This document shows positions 33,758-41,901 of a stretch of DNA of 64,000 nt, one piece after another; position 1 is the stretch's first letter; each line of letters starts with the position of its first letter. Source of the DNA: Allomuricauda sp. Lineage in GTDB: Bacteria > Bacteroidota > Bacteroidia > Flavobacteriales > Flavobacteriaceae. The position numbers and the translations under genes were made by a program. The stretch spans positions 2,665,929 through 2,729,928 of the forward strand of contig CP051244.1 of assembly GCA_017795045.1 (NCBI GenBank). Direction: 5' to 3'. Below the pieces are notes generated by a model, which was not told the DNA's origin, searched no databases, and saw nothing but the letters and a program-made list of their open reading frames with translations.

Positions 33758-34675
33758 ATGCCATTGATTCCCAAAATGATACCTCTTAGAAGATTAATGT
33801 TGATGGTTCCACTGTTTTATTTCTTTACCGCTTGTCAGCCTAAACCCACCAAAAAAGAAATCTTGGAAGATAGGGTCCGTTCACAAATTGATTTCATTGA
33901 TGGGAACGTGGCAGTGGCGTTCCTAAACCTTTCAGACCCCAGCGATACCCTATACATCAATAAAGATGAAGAGTTCCATGCTGCAAGCACCATGAAGGTT
34001 CCCGTAATGATCGAGCTTTTCAAACAAAAAGAAGAGGGTAAAATCAACCTAAACGATTCCATTCTTCTTATAAATGAGTTCAAAAGTATTGTAGACGGCA
34101 GTCCCTACAGTATGGATATTGGTGATGACAGTGACGATGTCATATATAACAAAATCAATACCCAGGTAACCCTCAAGGATCTAATGTACAGCATGATAAC
34201 CGTTAGCAGCAATCTTGCCACCAATGTTCTGATAGAGCTGGTGGATGCCAAAAAGGTAACCGCTACCATGAGAGACCTAGGTGCTGAGAACATTCAGGTG
34301 CTGCGCGGTGTGGAAGATCAGAAGGCCTATGATTTGGGATTGAGCAATTCCACCACGGCAAAAGACCTGTTGATCATTATGGAAGCGATTGCCACCAACA
34401 AAGCAGGAACAAAGGAAGACTGTGCCAACATGGTCGACATATTAAAAGACCAACGGTTCAACGACATCATTCCGCATAATTTGCCCAAAGATGTTGAAGT
34501 GGCCCACAAGACAGGATGGATTACCGGGGTGCACCACGATGCAGGCATTGTGTATTTACCCAATGGGCGAAGCTATGTGTTGGTGTTGCTCAGTAAAAAC
34601 ATCCAGGATTCGGACAAAGGCCCCCAACAATTGGCAGACATTTCAAAAACTTTTTATGACTATATGGCCAATTAG
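33758..34675 (+). CDS. class A beta-lactamase-like serine hydrolase lipoprotein
   Basis: 305 residues from the ATG at 33758. The frame is open from 33629 (overlapping the previous stop), but that would put 43 residues before the signal peptide; an ATG at 33776 is the other option. The lipobox is FFTAC. Motifs are STMK (SxxK), SSN (for SDN), a glutamate in RGVEDQKAYDLGLSN (omega-loop position) and KTG in AHKTGWITG. All key motifs are present, so beta-lactamase activity is possible, but this lipoprotein group is not proven to give resistance. Confidence 0.82.
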   Translation: MPLIPKMIPLRRLMLMVPLFYFFTACQPKPTKKEILEDRVRSQIDFIDGNVAVAFLNLSDPSDTLYINKDEEFHAASTMKVPVMIELFKQKEEGKINLNDSILLINEFKSIVDGSPYSMDIGDDSDDVIYNKINTQVTLKDLMYSMITVSSNLATNVLIELVDAKKVTATMRDLGAENIQVLRGVEDQKAYDLGLSNSTTAKDLLIIMEAIATNKAGTKEDCANMVDILKDQRFNDIIPHNLPKDVEVAHKTGWITGVHHDAGIVYLPNGRSYVLVLLSKNIQDSDKGPQQLADISKTFYDYMAN

Positions 34676-34695
34676 GCCCAGACAGTAAGTCATCG

Positions 34696-34703
34696 TATCT
34701 TTG
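34696..34703 (+). promoter_or_regulatory. -7 box TATCTTTG
   Basis: A perfect TAnnTTTG ending four bases before the ATG at 34708. With the start point a few bases downstream of the box, the DCC gene would be leaderless, as also suggested for the ArsR gene. Confidence 0.55.
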
Positions 34704-34707
34704 CAGT

Positions 34708-35115
34708 ATGGAAGAAGGCAAGAAAGTAATCCTCTTTGACGGCGTCTGCAATCTATGCAACAGTTCGGTCCAGTTTGTGATCAAACGGGATAGAAAGGAT
34801 ATGTTCCGTTATACGGCGCTGCAAAGTGAAGTGGGTCAACAAATGATCAAAGAGCGGGGCATTGATACATCCCAAGTAGATTCCATTATCCTTATTGAAC
34901 CCGGTGTGGCCTACTATACCAAATCGGATGCCGCACTGAAAATTGGCCAAAGCTTTGGTGGGGGGTACGTCCTTTTGGCCATATTTACATGGATTCCCAA
35001 ATCCATTAGGGATGCCATTTACGATTTTGTGGCGCGCAATCGCTATAAGTGGTTCGGAAAACAAGAATCCTGTATGATCCCTACCCCTGAGCTCAAGGCC
35101 AAGTTTTTGGGGTGA
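34708..35115 (+). CDS. DCC-family thiol-disulfide oxidoreductase
   Basis: 135 residues. The family motif DGVCNLC near residues 11-17 gives the name (DCC, DxLCxxC-like) with the CxxC redox pair, followed by the usual KRDRKDMFRYTALQSEVGQ and DAALKIG. C-terminal helices carry FARNRYKWFGKQESCMIP-like features. The family is thioredoxin-like and small; substrates are unknown. A leaderless promoter sits directly upstream, so it is expressed apart from the hydrolases before it. Confidence 0.85.
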   Translation: MEEGKKVILFDGVCNLCNSSVQFVIKRDRKDMFRYTALQSEVGQQMIKERGIDTSQVDSIILIEPGVAYYTKSDAALKIGQSFGGGYVLLAIFTWIPKSIRDAIYDFVARNRYKWFGKQESCMIPTPELKAKFLG

Positions 35116-35135
35116 CAACGTAAGCTTCTCCTGTC

Positions 35136-35237
35136 ATGAAAAATATGCTGATTGCCCTTTTTACCCTCCTCTACCTTTCCAACTGCTCCCAAACTGATGA
35201 TAATACAAAAAGATGTATTGGAAGGGAACTGGAATAA
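35136..35237 (+). pseudogene. remnant of a small lipoprotein gene
   Basis: 33 codons: a signal and lipobox (MKNMLIALFTLLYLSNCSQ) then a quick stop. In the +1 frame from about 35205 the sequence reads IQKDVLEGNWNNSLKP before a stop; EGNW resembles the LxGxW start of lipocalin-like lipoproteins. This looks like a frameshifted and truncated lipoprotein gene, but a genuine mini-lipoprotein cannot be ruled out. Confidence 0.35.
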
Positions 35238-35287
35238 CTCACTGAAACCTTCCCTACACTAACCCAAAAAGGGTATTCCCACAATCG

Positions 35288-35321
35288 TTGTTTCAAAAAA
35301 AAGGGATTCGGACTAGGTTTG
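35288..35321 (+). promoter_or_regulatory. promoter of the MuiA-like gene
   Basis: TTG at 35288-35290 and TAGGTTTG at 35314-35321 lie 26 bases apart, the usual Bacteroidota -33/-7 spacing, and the -7 box is a perfect TAnnTTTG. This argues against a start codon at 35288 and for the ATG at 35345. Confidence 0.5.
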
Positions 35322-35344
35322 ATGGTAATCTTAATCCAACCATT

Positions 35345-37438
35345 ATGAAAAATCCAGTCTTTATCTTTCTGTTATTCCCTTTTTTCTTCTTTGCCAACGA
35401 ACAAAAGGTTCCCTCCAAAATACAAAAAGTGACCGTTTACCTGAGCGGCGCACAAATCACTCGAACCGCCCAATGCCATTTAAAAGAAGGGTCCAATGAA
35501 GTTGTCTTTACGGGGTTATCCCATAAAATCGATGAGGGAAGCATTCAAATTTCAGGTCTTAATACTGTATCCATTCTTTCCATTGCTTACGGTATCAACT
35601 ATTTAAAAGAATCCGAAAGCAATCCCGATTTCAAGGAATGGGAAGACACCATCATAAAACTAGAACGTGAAATTGCATTGCTGAACAATACCATAATTGG
35701 TCTTAAGGAAGAAGAAACCGTACTTACCCATAACCGATTGGTGAACAGTGACACCCAAGCCCTAAGTCTTGACAGGGTGAAACAGGTGGGGCAATACTAT
35801 CGTGAGCGCATCACCGCAATAAAAAATGAAATCTTCGATACAACCCTTAAAATCAATACCCTGAAACTAAAGGTCGGCGCCCTTCAACTGCAACTGGCGG
35901 AAGCCAACAATGCCCCGGAAAAGGAACAGGGGGAAATTACGATTACCTTCAACGCCCCTATGGCCATGCCCTTAGACCTAACCCTGACATATTTGGTTGA
36001 AGATGCAGGATGGGTGCCCAATTACGATATTAAATCTACCGGCTTGAATGCCCCCTTGAGTTTGGCATATAAGGCCAATGTCTACCAAAAAACAGGTCAG
36101 GACTGGGACAATGTGAAGGTGGTTCTTTCTACAGGGAATCCCAATTATAATATTGCAAAGCCCCAATTGGAAACCAAATATTTGGATTTTGTAAGTCCTT
36201 ACCAAAAGAGGCACTCAACAGCAGCAAAGAAGAAAGGCTATGCCTATAACCCCAATATCAAAAAAGTTGTGGGAACTATAACCGATGAATCCGGTGAGCC
36301 ATTACCCGGCGTGAACGTTTTGGTGAAAGGAACAACCCAAGGAACCAGTACCGACTTTGATGGAAACTACACCCTGGATGTCCCCTATGGGCAAGAGTTG
36401 TCTTTTACATATATCGGGATGGTTCCGCAAGAATTGCCATTGTACTCATCCATCATTAATGTGCGCATGGAAGAGGATGCAAACGCCCTTGATGAAGTTG
36501 TAGTAACAGCCATGGGGACCTCTAGAAGTAAGAAAGCATTGGCCTATGCTGTTTCCACTGTTGATATGGAAAACCAGCTGAACGGAAGGGTCGCTGGCGT
36601 CAACATCCGAGGAACGAACTCCTACCGGGGCAAAAGTGAATCCAATCACCCCTCACCATTGTACATTGTTGATGGTGTACCCATGAGTGACTTCTCGGAA
36701 GAGGATTTAGATCAAAATGAAATTCAACATATTGAAATCTTGGAACTGGGTGAGGCTGCTTCACTATACGGAAGTCGTGGCAGCAATGGTGTGGTCTTGA
36801 TCACCACCAAAAAGAGCCGTACCAATGAAAAGGCCACCAAGACCGATTTCGAGATAAAAAAGCCCTATTCAATTGCTTCCAACGGGGATATCAATGCCAT
36901 TGAAATCAATACATTCATAATTCCTGCCACCTATGAATACTTTGCGGCTCCCATTATTGATGAAAATGTATTCTTGACCGCCAGTTTCAAAGATTGGGAA
37001 AAGCACCAACTGCTTCCAGGAGAAGCCAATATTTATTTTGAGGGAGCTTATGCCGGTAAAACGGTCCTGGACCCTTATACCACCCAGAAAGAAATGATCC
37101 TATCATTGGGCATAGACAATAACATAACGGTTTCCAGACAACAAGACCGTAATTTTAAAAGCAAGTCTTTTACTGGAAGCAATAGAATCCTGGACCGAAC
37201 TTACAACTTGGAAGTCAAAAACAATAAAAATGTTGAAGTAAGCCTAAAACTCATGGATAGGGTTCCCAAGTCCCAAAACAAGGAAATAAAGATCGATGAT
37301 ATTATAGTAAACAATGCAACCTATGATGAAAAGAAAGGCTTGTTGACTTGGAACTTAAAACTATCCGCACAGCAAAATCAAAAGGAGAGTTTCTCCTTTC
37401 AAATCAAATATCCCAAAGAAAAACATATTTCCTTATAG
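35345..37438 (+). CDS. MuiA/DUF4139 protein with inserted CarboxypepD_reg and TonB plug domains
   Basis: 697 residues. After the signal, about 20-105 is the DUF4140 domain (VTVYLSGAQITRTAQ), then a coiled coil to about 185. DUF4139 begins near 200 (ITITFNAPMAMPLDLTLTYL, GWVPNYDIKSTG). It is then interrupted: about 305-385 is a CarboxypepD_reg-like domain (GTITDESGEPLPGVNVLVKG) and about 390-500 a SusC-type plug (DEVVVTAMGTSRSKKALAYA, LYIVDGVPMSDF, ILELGEAASLYGSRG). DUF4139 resumes near 525 (TYEYFAAPIIDENVFLTASF) to the end. There is no beta-barrel, so it is not a receptor. Role unknown; MuiA relates to mucoidy in Pseudomonas. Confidence 0.85.
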   Translation: MKNPVFIFLLFPFFFFANEQKVPSKIQKVTVYLSGAQITRTAQCHLKEGSNEVVFTGLSHKIDEGSIQISGLNTVSILSIAYGINYLKESESNPDFKEWEDTIIKLEREIALLNNTIIGLKEEETVLTHNRLVNSDTQALSLDRVKQVGQYYRERITAIKNEIFDTTLKINTLKLKVGALQLQLAEANNAPEKEQGEITITFNAPMAMPLDLTLTYLVEDAGWVPNYDIKSTGLNAPLSLAYKANVYQKTGQDWDNVKVVLSTGNPNYNIAKPQLETKYLDFVSPYQKRHSTAAKKKGYAYNPNIKKVVGTITDESGEPLPGVNVLVKGTTQGTSTDFDGNYTLDVPYGQELSFTYIGMVPQELPLYSSIINVRMEEDANALDEVVVTAMGTSRSKKALAYAVSTVDMENQLNGRVAGVNIRGTNSYRGKSESNHPSPLYIVDGVPMSDFSEEDLDQNEIQHIEILELGEAASLYGSRGSNGVVLITTKKSRTNEKATKTDFEIKKPYSIASNGDINAIEINTFIIPATYEYFAAPIIDENVFLTASFKDWEKHQLLPGEANIYFEGAYAGKTVLDPYTTQKEMILSLGIDNNITVSRQQDRNFKSKSFTGSNRILDRTYNLEVKNNKNVEVSLKLMDRVPKSQNKEIKIDDIIVNNATYDEKKGLLTWNLKLSAQQNQKESFSFQIKYPKEKHISL

Positions 37439-37455
37439 GCCCATCAAAGAATGTC

Positions 37456-37488
37456 ACTTCCTCCCAAGGAAGTAGCATTATTTATTTT
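37456..37488. terminator. possible terminator between convergent genes
   Basis: ACTTCCT (37456-37462) and AGGAAGT (37467-37473) form a short stem with a four-base loop, followed by an A/T-rich AGCATTATTTATTTT. It lies between the MuiA-like gene and the QEGLA gene, which converge. The stem is short, so it is weak. Confidence 0.35.
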
Positions 37489-38654
37489 AGGTTGTTCAGG
37501 ATAAAATCCAAAGTTTTGTTGGTATTCAGTTTTTGGTCATAGGAATAGCTCTTATGGGCAATGGGCTGTGACAGTTCCAAACTCTTCAGGTATTGGATGG
37601 TTTCCTCATAATCCAATGAAACTTTACCTGTGAGCAACACATCCATACTCTCTTCCTTTTGATAACGCTTGTATATTTTACGAAGGCCACTCAGGTACAA
37701 TCGGTCCTTGGTAAAGCCTCCTCCCCTATGCGCCCGAAGGGTAATGCTAAAAGCATCGTCCCGATTGAGCTTGTATTGCCCATGAATCAAGTCAAAAGTG
37801 TCGGCAAAAGAATACCCTTTGATCAAACTGTCTGCAGCCAATACTCTGTACGCCAGTTCTTTTAATCGCTTTAGAGTCAGTGCCCCGCCCATATACTCGC
37901 TAAAGACCGCCAACCCTTCTTGGGTCTCCACATTTTTGGGCAGACCGTTGGAGAAAATCTTTAAGGGTTGTTGCAAACCATTGTAGGTAGTAACCAAATG
38001 CACTCCGATCTCATGGTTGGCCAACGTAAGCAGCTGGTTCTTGCTGAACTTGGTGTTCTTTTTGATCAAAAGTGATTGGGAACTGTTGCTCACCATAGCC
38101 TCCGCGGCAATATTGGTGGAGAACTTAATATTCAATGGAAAATCGTACTGCTTTACAAAATCTTCAAAATAGGCCCGGGCCTCTTCAGCGGAAAACACTT
38201 TTTCCATATCCGAAGTGATGGGTTCATCCCCAAAATGAAGAATGAAACGTGCGTTTTGCACATCCTTTTCGGTCGGGGTCCCGTAAACCCGTAGCGAATT
38301 GTAGTAAAAGTTCTTGCCCCTCCCTATGGTCTCTATACACTGCACCATGTTGGAATAGTAATAAATGACCTCTTGGTACAATTTACGGATTCTTTCATCC
38401 GAAATTCGCTCCAACCGTTGTGAGAAGAACAACCGATGCAATTTATAGGGGTCGAATTTGAGCTTGGGGTACTTAAACTCAGGATCAATGGTATATTTTG
38501 ATGCGAAGAAGCGGTGCTTCTCCTTTTCAATGTTCAAGGGGTTGATGTAACTCAACAGCTCTATACGGCGCACCAAACGGTCCAGATTGGCATCAATCTC
38601 AAACAGGTCGCCATACTCCCTAGCCAATTGCTGTGTTTCCTTTTCTCCTATCAT
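37482..38654 (-). CDS. QEGLA-motif protein (DUF1704), putative zinc peptidase
   Basis: 390 residues. The DUF1704 family is marked by HEIGVH (an HExxH-type zinc motif, in LLTLANHEIGVHLVTTYNG) and, about 25 residues later, QEGLAVFSEYMGG, which gives the name and supplies the third ligand. It is annotated in databases as flavohemoglobin expression-modulating, from a weak genetic link; the motifs instead argue for a metallopeptidase, related to tyrosine carboxypeptidases. Its ATG overlaps the stop of the amidohydrolase gene (ATGA), and the three minus-strand genes form one operon. Confidence 0.85.
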   Translation of the reverse strand: MIGEKETQQLAREYGDLFEIDANLDRLVRRIELLSYINPLNIEKEKHRFFASKYTIDPEFKYPKLKFDPYKLHRLFFSQRLERISDERIRKLYQEVIYYYSNMVQCIETIGRGKNFYYNSLRVYGTPTEKDVQNARFILHFGDEPITSDMEKVFSAEEARAYFEDFVKQYDFPLNIKFSTNIAAEAMVSNSSQSLLIKKNTKFSKNQLLTLANHEIGVHLVTTYNGLQQPLKIFSNGLPKNVETQEGLAVFSEYMGGALTLKRLKELAYRVLAADSLIKGYSFADTFDLIHGQYKLNRDDAFSITLRAHRGGGFTKDRLYLSGLRKIYKRYQKEESMDVLLTGKVSLDYEETIQYLKSLELSQPIAHKSYSYDQKLNTNKTLDFILNNLK

Positions 38655-39478
38655 ACCTCCGTTTTTTCAAAAGTAGTTACCATCTCCGGAATCAAAATCT
38701 TTAATTGCCGCTCCACGGCATGTACCACTTCGGGAAAAATAATGCCGGTATGCTCATCACAATAGATCTTCGAGATTTCAGTCGCCAAAACTAAGGTATT
38801 ATCGAATTCGCGAGTGATAAATTTTAGAAAATGGCCGTTTCCCTGAAAGGTATCGTTGATTTTTGAAGTGGACGGTATCCCATGGGGCAACTGTATGGTC
38901 TGCAATCGTTCCCTCCATCGTTCCGCCAATCCTCCAAATCGTTCATTATCAATATTGGAAGTGCCCAAATTCCAAACCGGCACTTCCCGCTCCCATCGCT
39001 TCCAGTTATAGCTGTGCATATCAAACACCAAAACTTTAGAGAATCTGGACTCCAGTTTATGGATTAAGGCTTTCGCTACTTTGTAGAAATTACGGTGCTT
39101 TTGAAGGCTATGCTCCCGTTCGACTTCCGACAAAGGGGTTTTCCACAATTGTTTGCCCCAAGCATCGGTATAGATGGCTGTTTCTTCCGGGCGGTTCAGA
39201 TCATACTCGAACCTGCTATCACATCCGGATATTACAATGGGATGGGATTGCACCATTTGTTTGGTACAGGGGTCTTCCTCGTACCATCGCTCATATTGGG
39301 TATGGATACAATTGTCCCAAAGTGTTTTTCTAAAGTGGTGTCCATCATGTACGGCCCCACAGACATAAGGCACATAGTCATCAATCTTTAAGGTAAAGGA
39401 GTAATCATCGGAAACTGCTTCAAAGCATTCTTCGTTGTTGATGCGAAGAATCATATCATCTATGCTGCACCTAAGCAT
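38651..39478 (-). CDS. N-formylglutamate amidohydrolase-family protein
   Basis: 275 residues from the ATG at 39478, which overlaps the previous stop by eight bases; an ATG at 39514 would overlap by 44. The FGase fold is visible in VCGAVHDGHHFR near the start (metal-binding HxxH-like), HPIVISGCDSRFEYDLNRP, and VLVFDMHSYNWKRW. Such enzymes cut N-formylglutamate, or other acyl-amino acid bonds in divergent members. It sits in an operon between a glutathione synthetase-like ATP-grasp and a QEGLA peptidase and lacks histidine-degradation genes nearby, so its substrate is probably a peptide made by the ATP-grasp. Confidence 0.82.
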   Translation of the reverse strand: MLRCSIDDMILRINNEECFEAVSDDYSFTLKIDDYVPYVCGAVHDGHHFRKTLWDNCIHTQYERWYEEDPCTKQMVQSHPIVISGCDSRFEYDLNRPEETAIYTDAWGKQLWKTPLSEVEREHSLQKHRNFYKVAKALIHKLESRFSKVLVFDMHSYNWKRWEREVPVWNLGTSNIDNERFGGLAERWRERLQTIQLPHGIPSTSKINDTFQGNGHFLKFITREFDNTLVLATEISKIYCDEHTGIIFPEVVHAVERQLKILIPEMVTTFEKTEV

Positions 39479-40502
39479 TTTCCACTTCGTTACGTAATCG
39501 AGACCTGCGGTCAAAAGCGGTCAGCTTGTCCATAACCTTACTTTCGATAAAATCTATCACCTTGGTCTGCACCTTGGTTTTATAGGCTTTATTGATATAG
39601 GTTATCCCCCCTGGAGACATGACATTCACCTCCACCAACTTGCCTCCAATGACATCGATACCGACAAAGTAGAGTCCATCGTTGACCAATTTTGGGCCAA
39701 TCTGTTTGCACAATGCCTTTTCCTGTTTGGTCAGGCTATGTTTTGCCACGGAGCCACCAGCAGATACATTGGAACGATGGTCATCGGAACCGGGAATCCT
39801 TCGCATGGCCCCAATGGGCTCCCCATTGAGCAATAAAATACGGATATCCCCCTGGTCCGCACCTTCAATGTATTCTTGAAGTATGACGTAGTTAGAGCTT
39901 CCATCCGAGTTGGTTACGTAAAAATCCAACAATGAGTTAATGTTGGACATGGCCGATTTCTCAATAAGGATCACCCCAGAACCTCCATAGCCGTTCAAGG
40001 GCTTTAAAATCATCTTGTCTGCAGTCGAGGCTTTGATCTGTTGAATCAGGTATCGCTTGTTTTTGGACACATGGGTCGCCGGAATGATATTGCTATGACT
40101 ATCCCCAAAAGCGGCCGTGTATAATTTATTATTGGCTTCACGCAGTCCTTGCAGCGAATTGACAATGAACACATCGTCCTTTACCGAATCCAAAAAATTG
40201 AGCATCAAGGGATCCAAGGGCGGGTTGGCCCTCATGAAAATCACATCAAATCCTGCCAAGGGAAGCATTTCTTCCCGGGTACTGGCCTGTTTGTAAAAGG
40301 TCTTTTGACTACTGGAAATCTTTTCCTGCCTATTGATTACCGTACAGAAAGCACTGGTAACGCTGTTTCTAATGGTTAGATTGGCCGGTGTGCACAGGGC
40401 TACACCATGTTTTCGCTTTACACATTCATGGATCAAGGCCAGACTGGTGTCCGTTTCAGGGTTGATCTGGTCCCACGGATACATTAAAAAACAGATGTTC
40501 AT
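39471..40502 (-). CDS. glutathione synthetase-like ATP-grasp ligase
   Basis: 343 residues. The N-terminal domain (about 1-120) is GshB-like (VIFMRANPPLDP). The ATP-grasp fold follows: KPLNGYGGSGVILIEK binds ATP phosphates, VILQEYIEGADQGDIRILLL holds the core, and IDVIGGKLVEVNVMSPGGI gives the metal ligands. Bacterial GshB joins gamma-Glu-Cys and Gly, but no gshA is in the window and flavobacteria often lack glutathione. In this operon it may ligate amino acids onto another peptide. First gene of the operon; the DAACS gene ends 17 bases... its own start region faces the symporter in the same direction. Confidence 0.8.
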   Translation of the reverse strand: MNICFLMYPWDQINPETDTSLALIHECVKRKHGVALCTPANLTIRNSVTSAFCTVINRQEKISSSQKTFYKQASTREEMLPLAGFDVIFMRANPPLDPLMLNFLDSVKDDVFIVNSLQGLREANNKLYTAAFGDSHSNIIPATHVSKNKRYLIQQIKASTADKMILKPLNGYGGSGVILIEKSAMSNINSLLDFYVTNSDGSSNYVILQEYIEGADQGDIRILLLNGEPIGAMRRIPGSDDHRSNVSAGGSVAKHSLTKQEKALCKQIGPKLVNDGLYFVGIDVIGGKLVEVNVMSPGGITYINKAYKTKVQTKVIDFIESKVMDKLTAFDRRSRLRNEVENA

Positions 40503-40519
40503 GACAGTATGTTTTTTTG

Positions 40520-41845
40520 TTATTTCACTTCATCGTAATGGTCGTCCCATTCTTCTACATGCGGCTTCCCTAATTTACCAACAGATTTGGCCACCACCAT
40601 GGAAACCGTGGCATCCCCAGTCACGTTGACTACGGTACGACACATATCCAAAGGCCTATCCACGGCGAATATCAAAGCGAGGCCTATAGCCAATTTATCT
40701 GCGGGAAACCCTATGGATTCCAATACAATCACCAACATTACCATTCCCGCACCGGGTACGGCAGCAGAACCAATGGATGCCAATAAAGCCGTTAACACTA
40801 TGGTCAATTGATCGGCAAAAGTGAGGTCAAATCCAAGGGCTTGGGAGATAAAGACTGCGGCCACCCCTTGATACAGACTGGTCCCATCCATGTTGATGGT
40901 GGCACCAACAGGCAACACAAAGCTCGATACCTCTTTGTCTACTCCTATATGCTCCTCAACCCTTTCCATGGTCACCGGCAGTGTTGCGGCACTGGAACTG
41001 GTCGAGAAAGCCAACAACTGGGCGGGACTCATTTCCTTCAGGAACCAAAATGGGTTCTTCTTGGTAAAGACCGAAACCACGACAGCATAAAAAGTAATCA
41101 TAAGCGCCAGACCCAACACCACTACTCCAGCATATTTCAACAAGGCCAATAACAGATCTGGATCGCTTGAAGAGACCACTACCGCAGCCAAAAGTGAAAA
41201 AACGGCGTAGGGCGCGGTAAGCATGATCAAATCCACCATTTTCAGGACCACATCATTGAGTGAATCAAAGAAATCCTTTAGAGGTTTTGCCTTTTTCTCG
41301 CCAATCAACAACATGGAAATCCCCAAGAAAATGGTAAAAAAGATGACTTGGAGCATCAGACTATTGTCACTCATGGCCGACAGGGCATTGTCCGGAACCA
41401 TGTCCACCAAAAATTGCAACGGTCCTCTGTCCTTTTGCCGGGAAGCTTCTTCCAACTTGGAGGTAACCCCGGCGTCATTGGCATAGGTCTCAGTAAGTTT
41501 TACAACGGTTTCCTGGGATATTCCTTTTCCAGGTCGAACCACATTGACCAATACCAACCCAATGGTGATAGCGACCACAGTGGTGACAATATAAATACCG
41601 ATAGTGCGCAAACCTATGTTCTTGAACTTGGAAATATCCTTAAGATCTGAAATCCCCTTGACCAAGGAAGCAATGATGAGTGGAATGGCAATCAGCTTCA
41701 AGAGCTTTACAAAAATGGTTCCCAAAGGTTGGATCCAATCCGATACAAAATCCTTTCCCCAATCCACTTGGGTCATCCCAAATCCAAACAATATCCCCAA
41801 AAGCATTCCAATCAGGATTTGCCAGTGCAGTTCAAGTTTACGCAT
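40520..41845 (-). CDS. dicarboxylate/amino acid:cation symporter (DAACS family)
   Basis: 441 residues with eight membrane helices and two re-entrant hairpins. The family marks are FSTSSSAATLPVTMERVEE (serine-rich hairpin 1), ATINMDGTSLYQGVAAVFI, SIGSAAVPGAGMVMLVIVL (hairpin 2) and VDRPLDMCRTVVNVTGDA, where the aspartate and asparagine bind substrate and sodium or protons. It likely imports glutamate, aspartate or C4-dicarboxylates. It is upstream (in transcription sense) of the ATP-grasp operon with an 17-base gap, so glutamate uptake may serve that pathway. Confidence 0.92.
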   Translation of the reverse strand: MRKLELHWQILIGMLLGILFGFGMTQVDWGKDFVSDWIQPLGTIFVKLLKLIAIPLIIASLVKGISDLKDISKFKNIGLRTIGIYIVTTVVAITIGLVLVNVVRPGKGISQETVVKLTETYANDAGVTSKLEEASRQKDRGPLQFLVDMVPDNALSAMSDNSLMLQVIFFTIFLGISMLLIGEKKAKPLKDFFDSLNDVVLKMVDLIMLTAPYAVFSLLAAVVVSSSDPDLLLALLKYAGVVVLGLALMITFYAVVVSVFTKKNPFWFLKEMSPAQLLAFSTSSSAATLPVTMERVEEHIGVDKEVSSFVLPVGATINMDGTSLYQGVAAVFISQALGFDLTFADQLTIVLTALLASIGSAAVPGAGMVMLVIVLESIGFPADKLAIGLALIFAVDRPLDMCRTVVNVTGDATVSMVVAKSVGKLGKPHVEEWDDHYDEVK

Positions 41846-41901
41846 ATTTACTTTTTAGGAAAGTAATATACTATTTTTGATGGGAAACGACCTAAAGCAG
41901 G

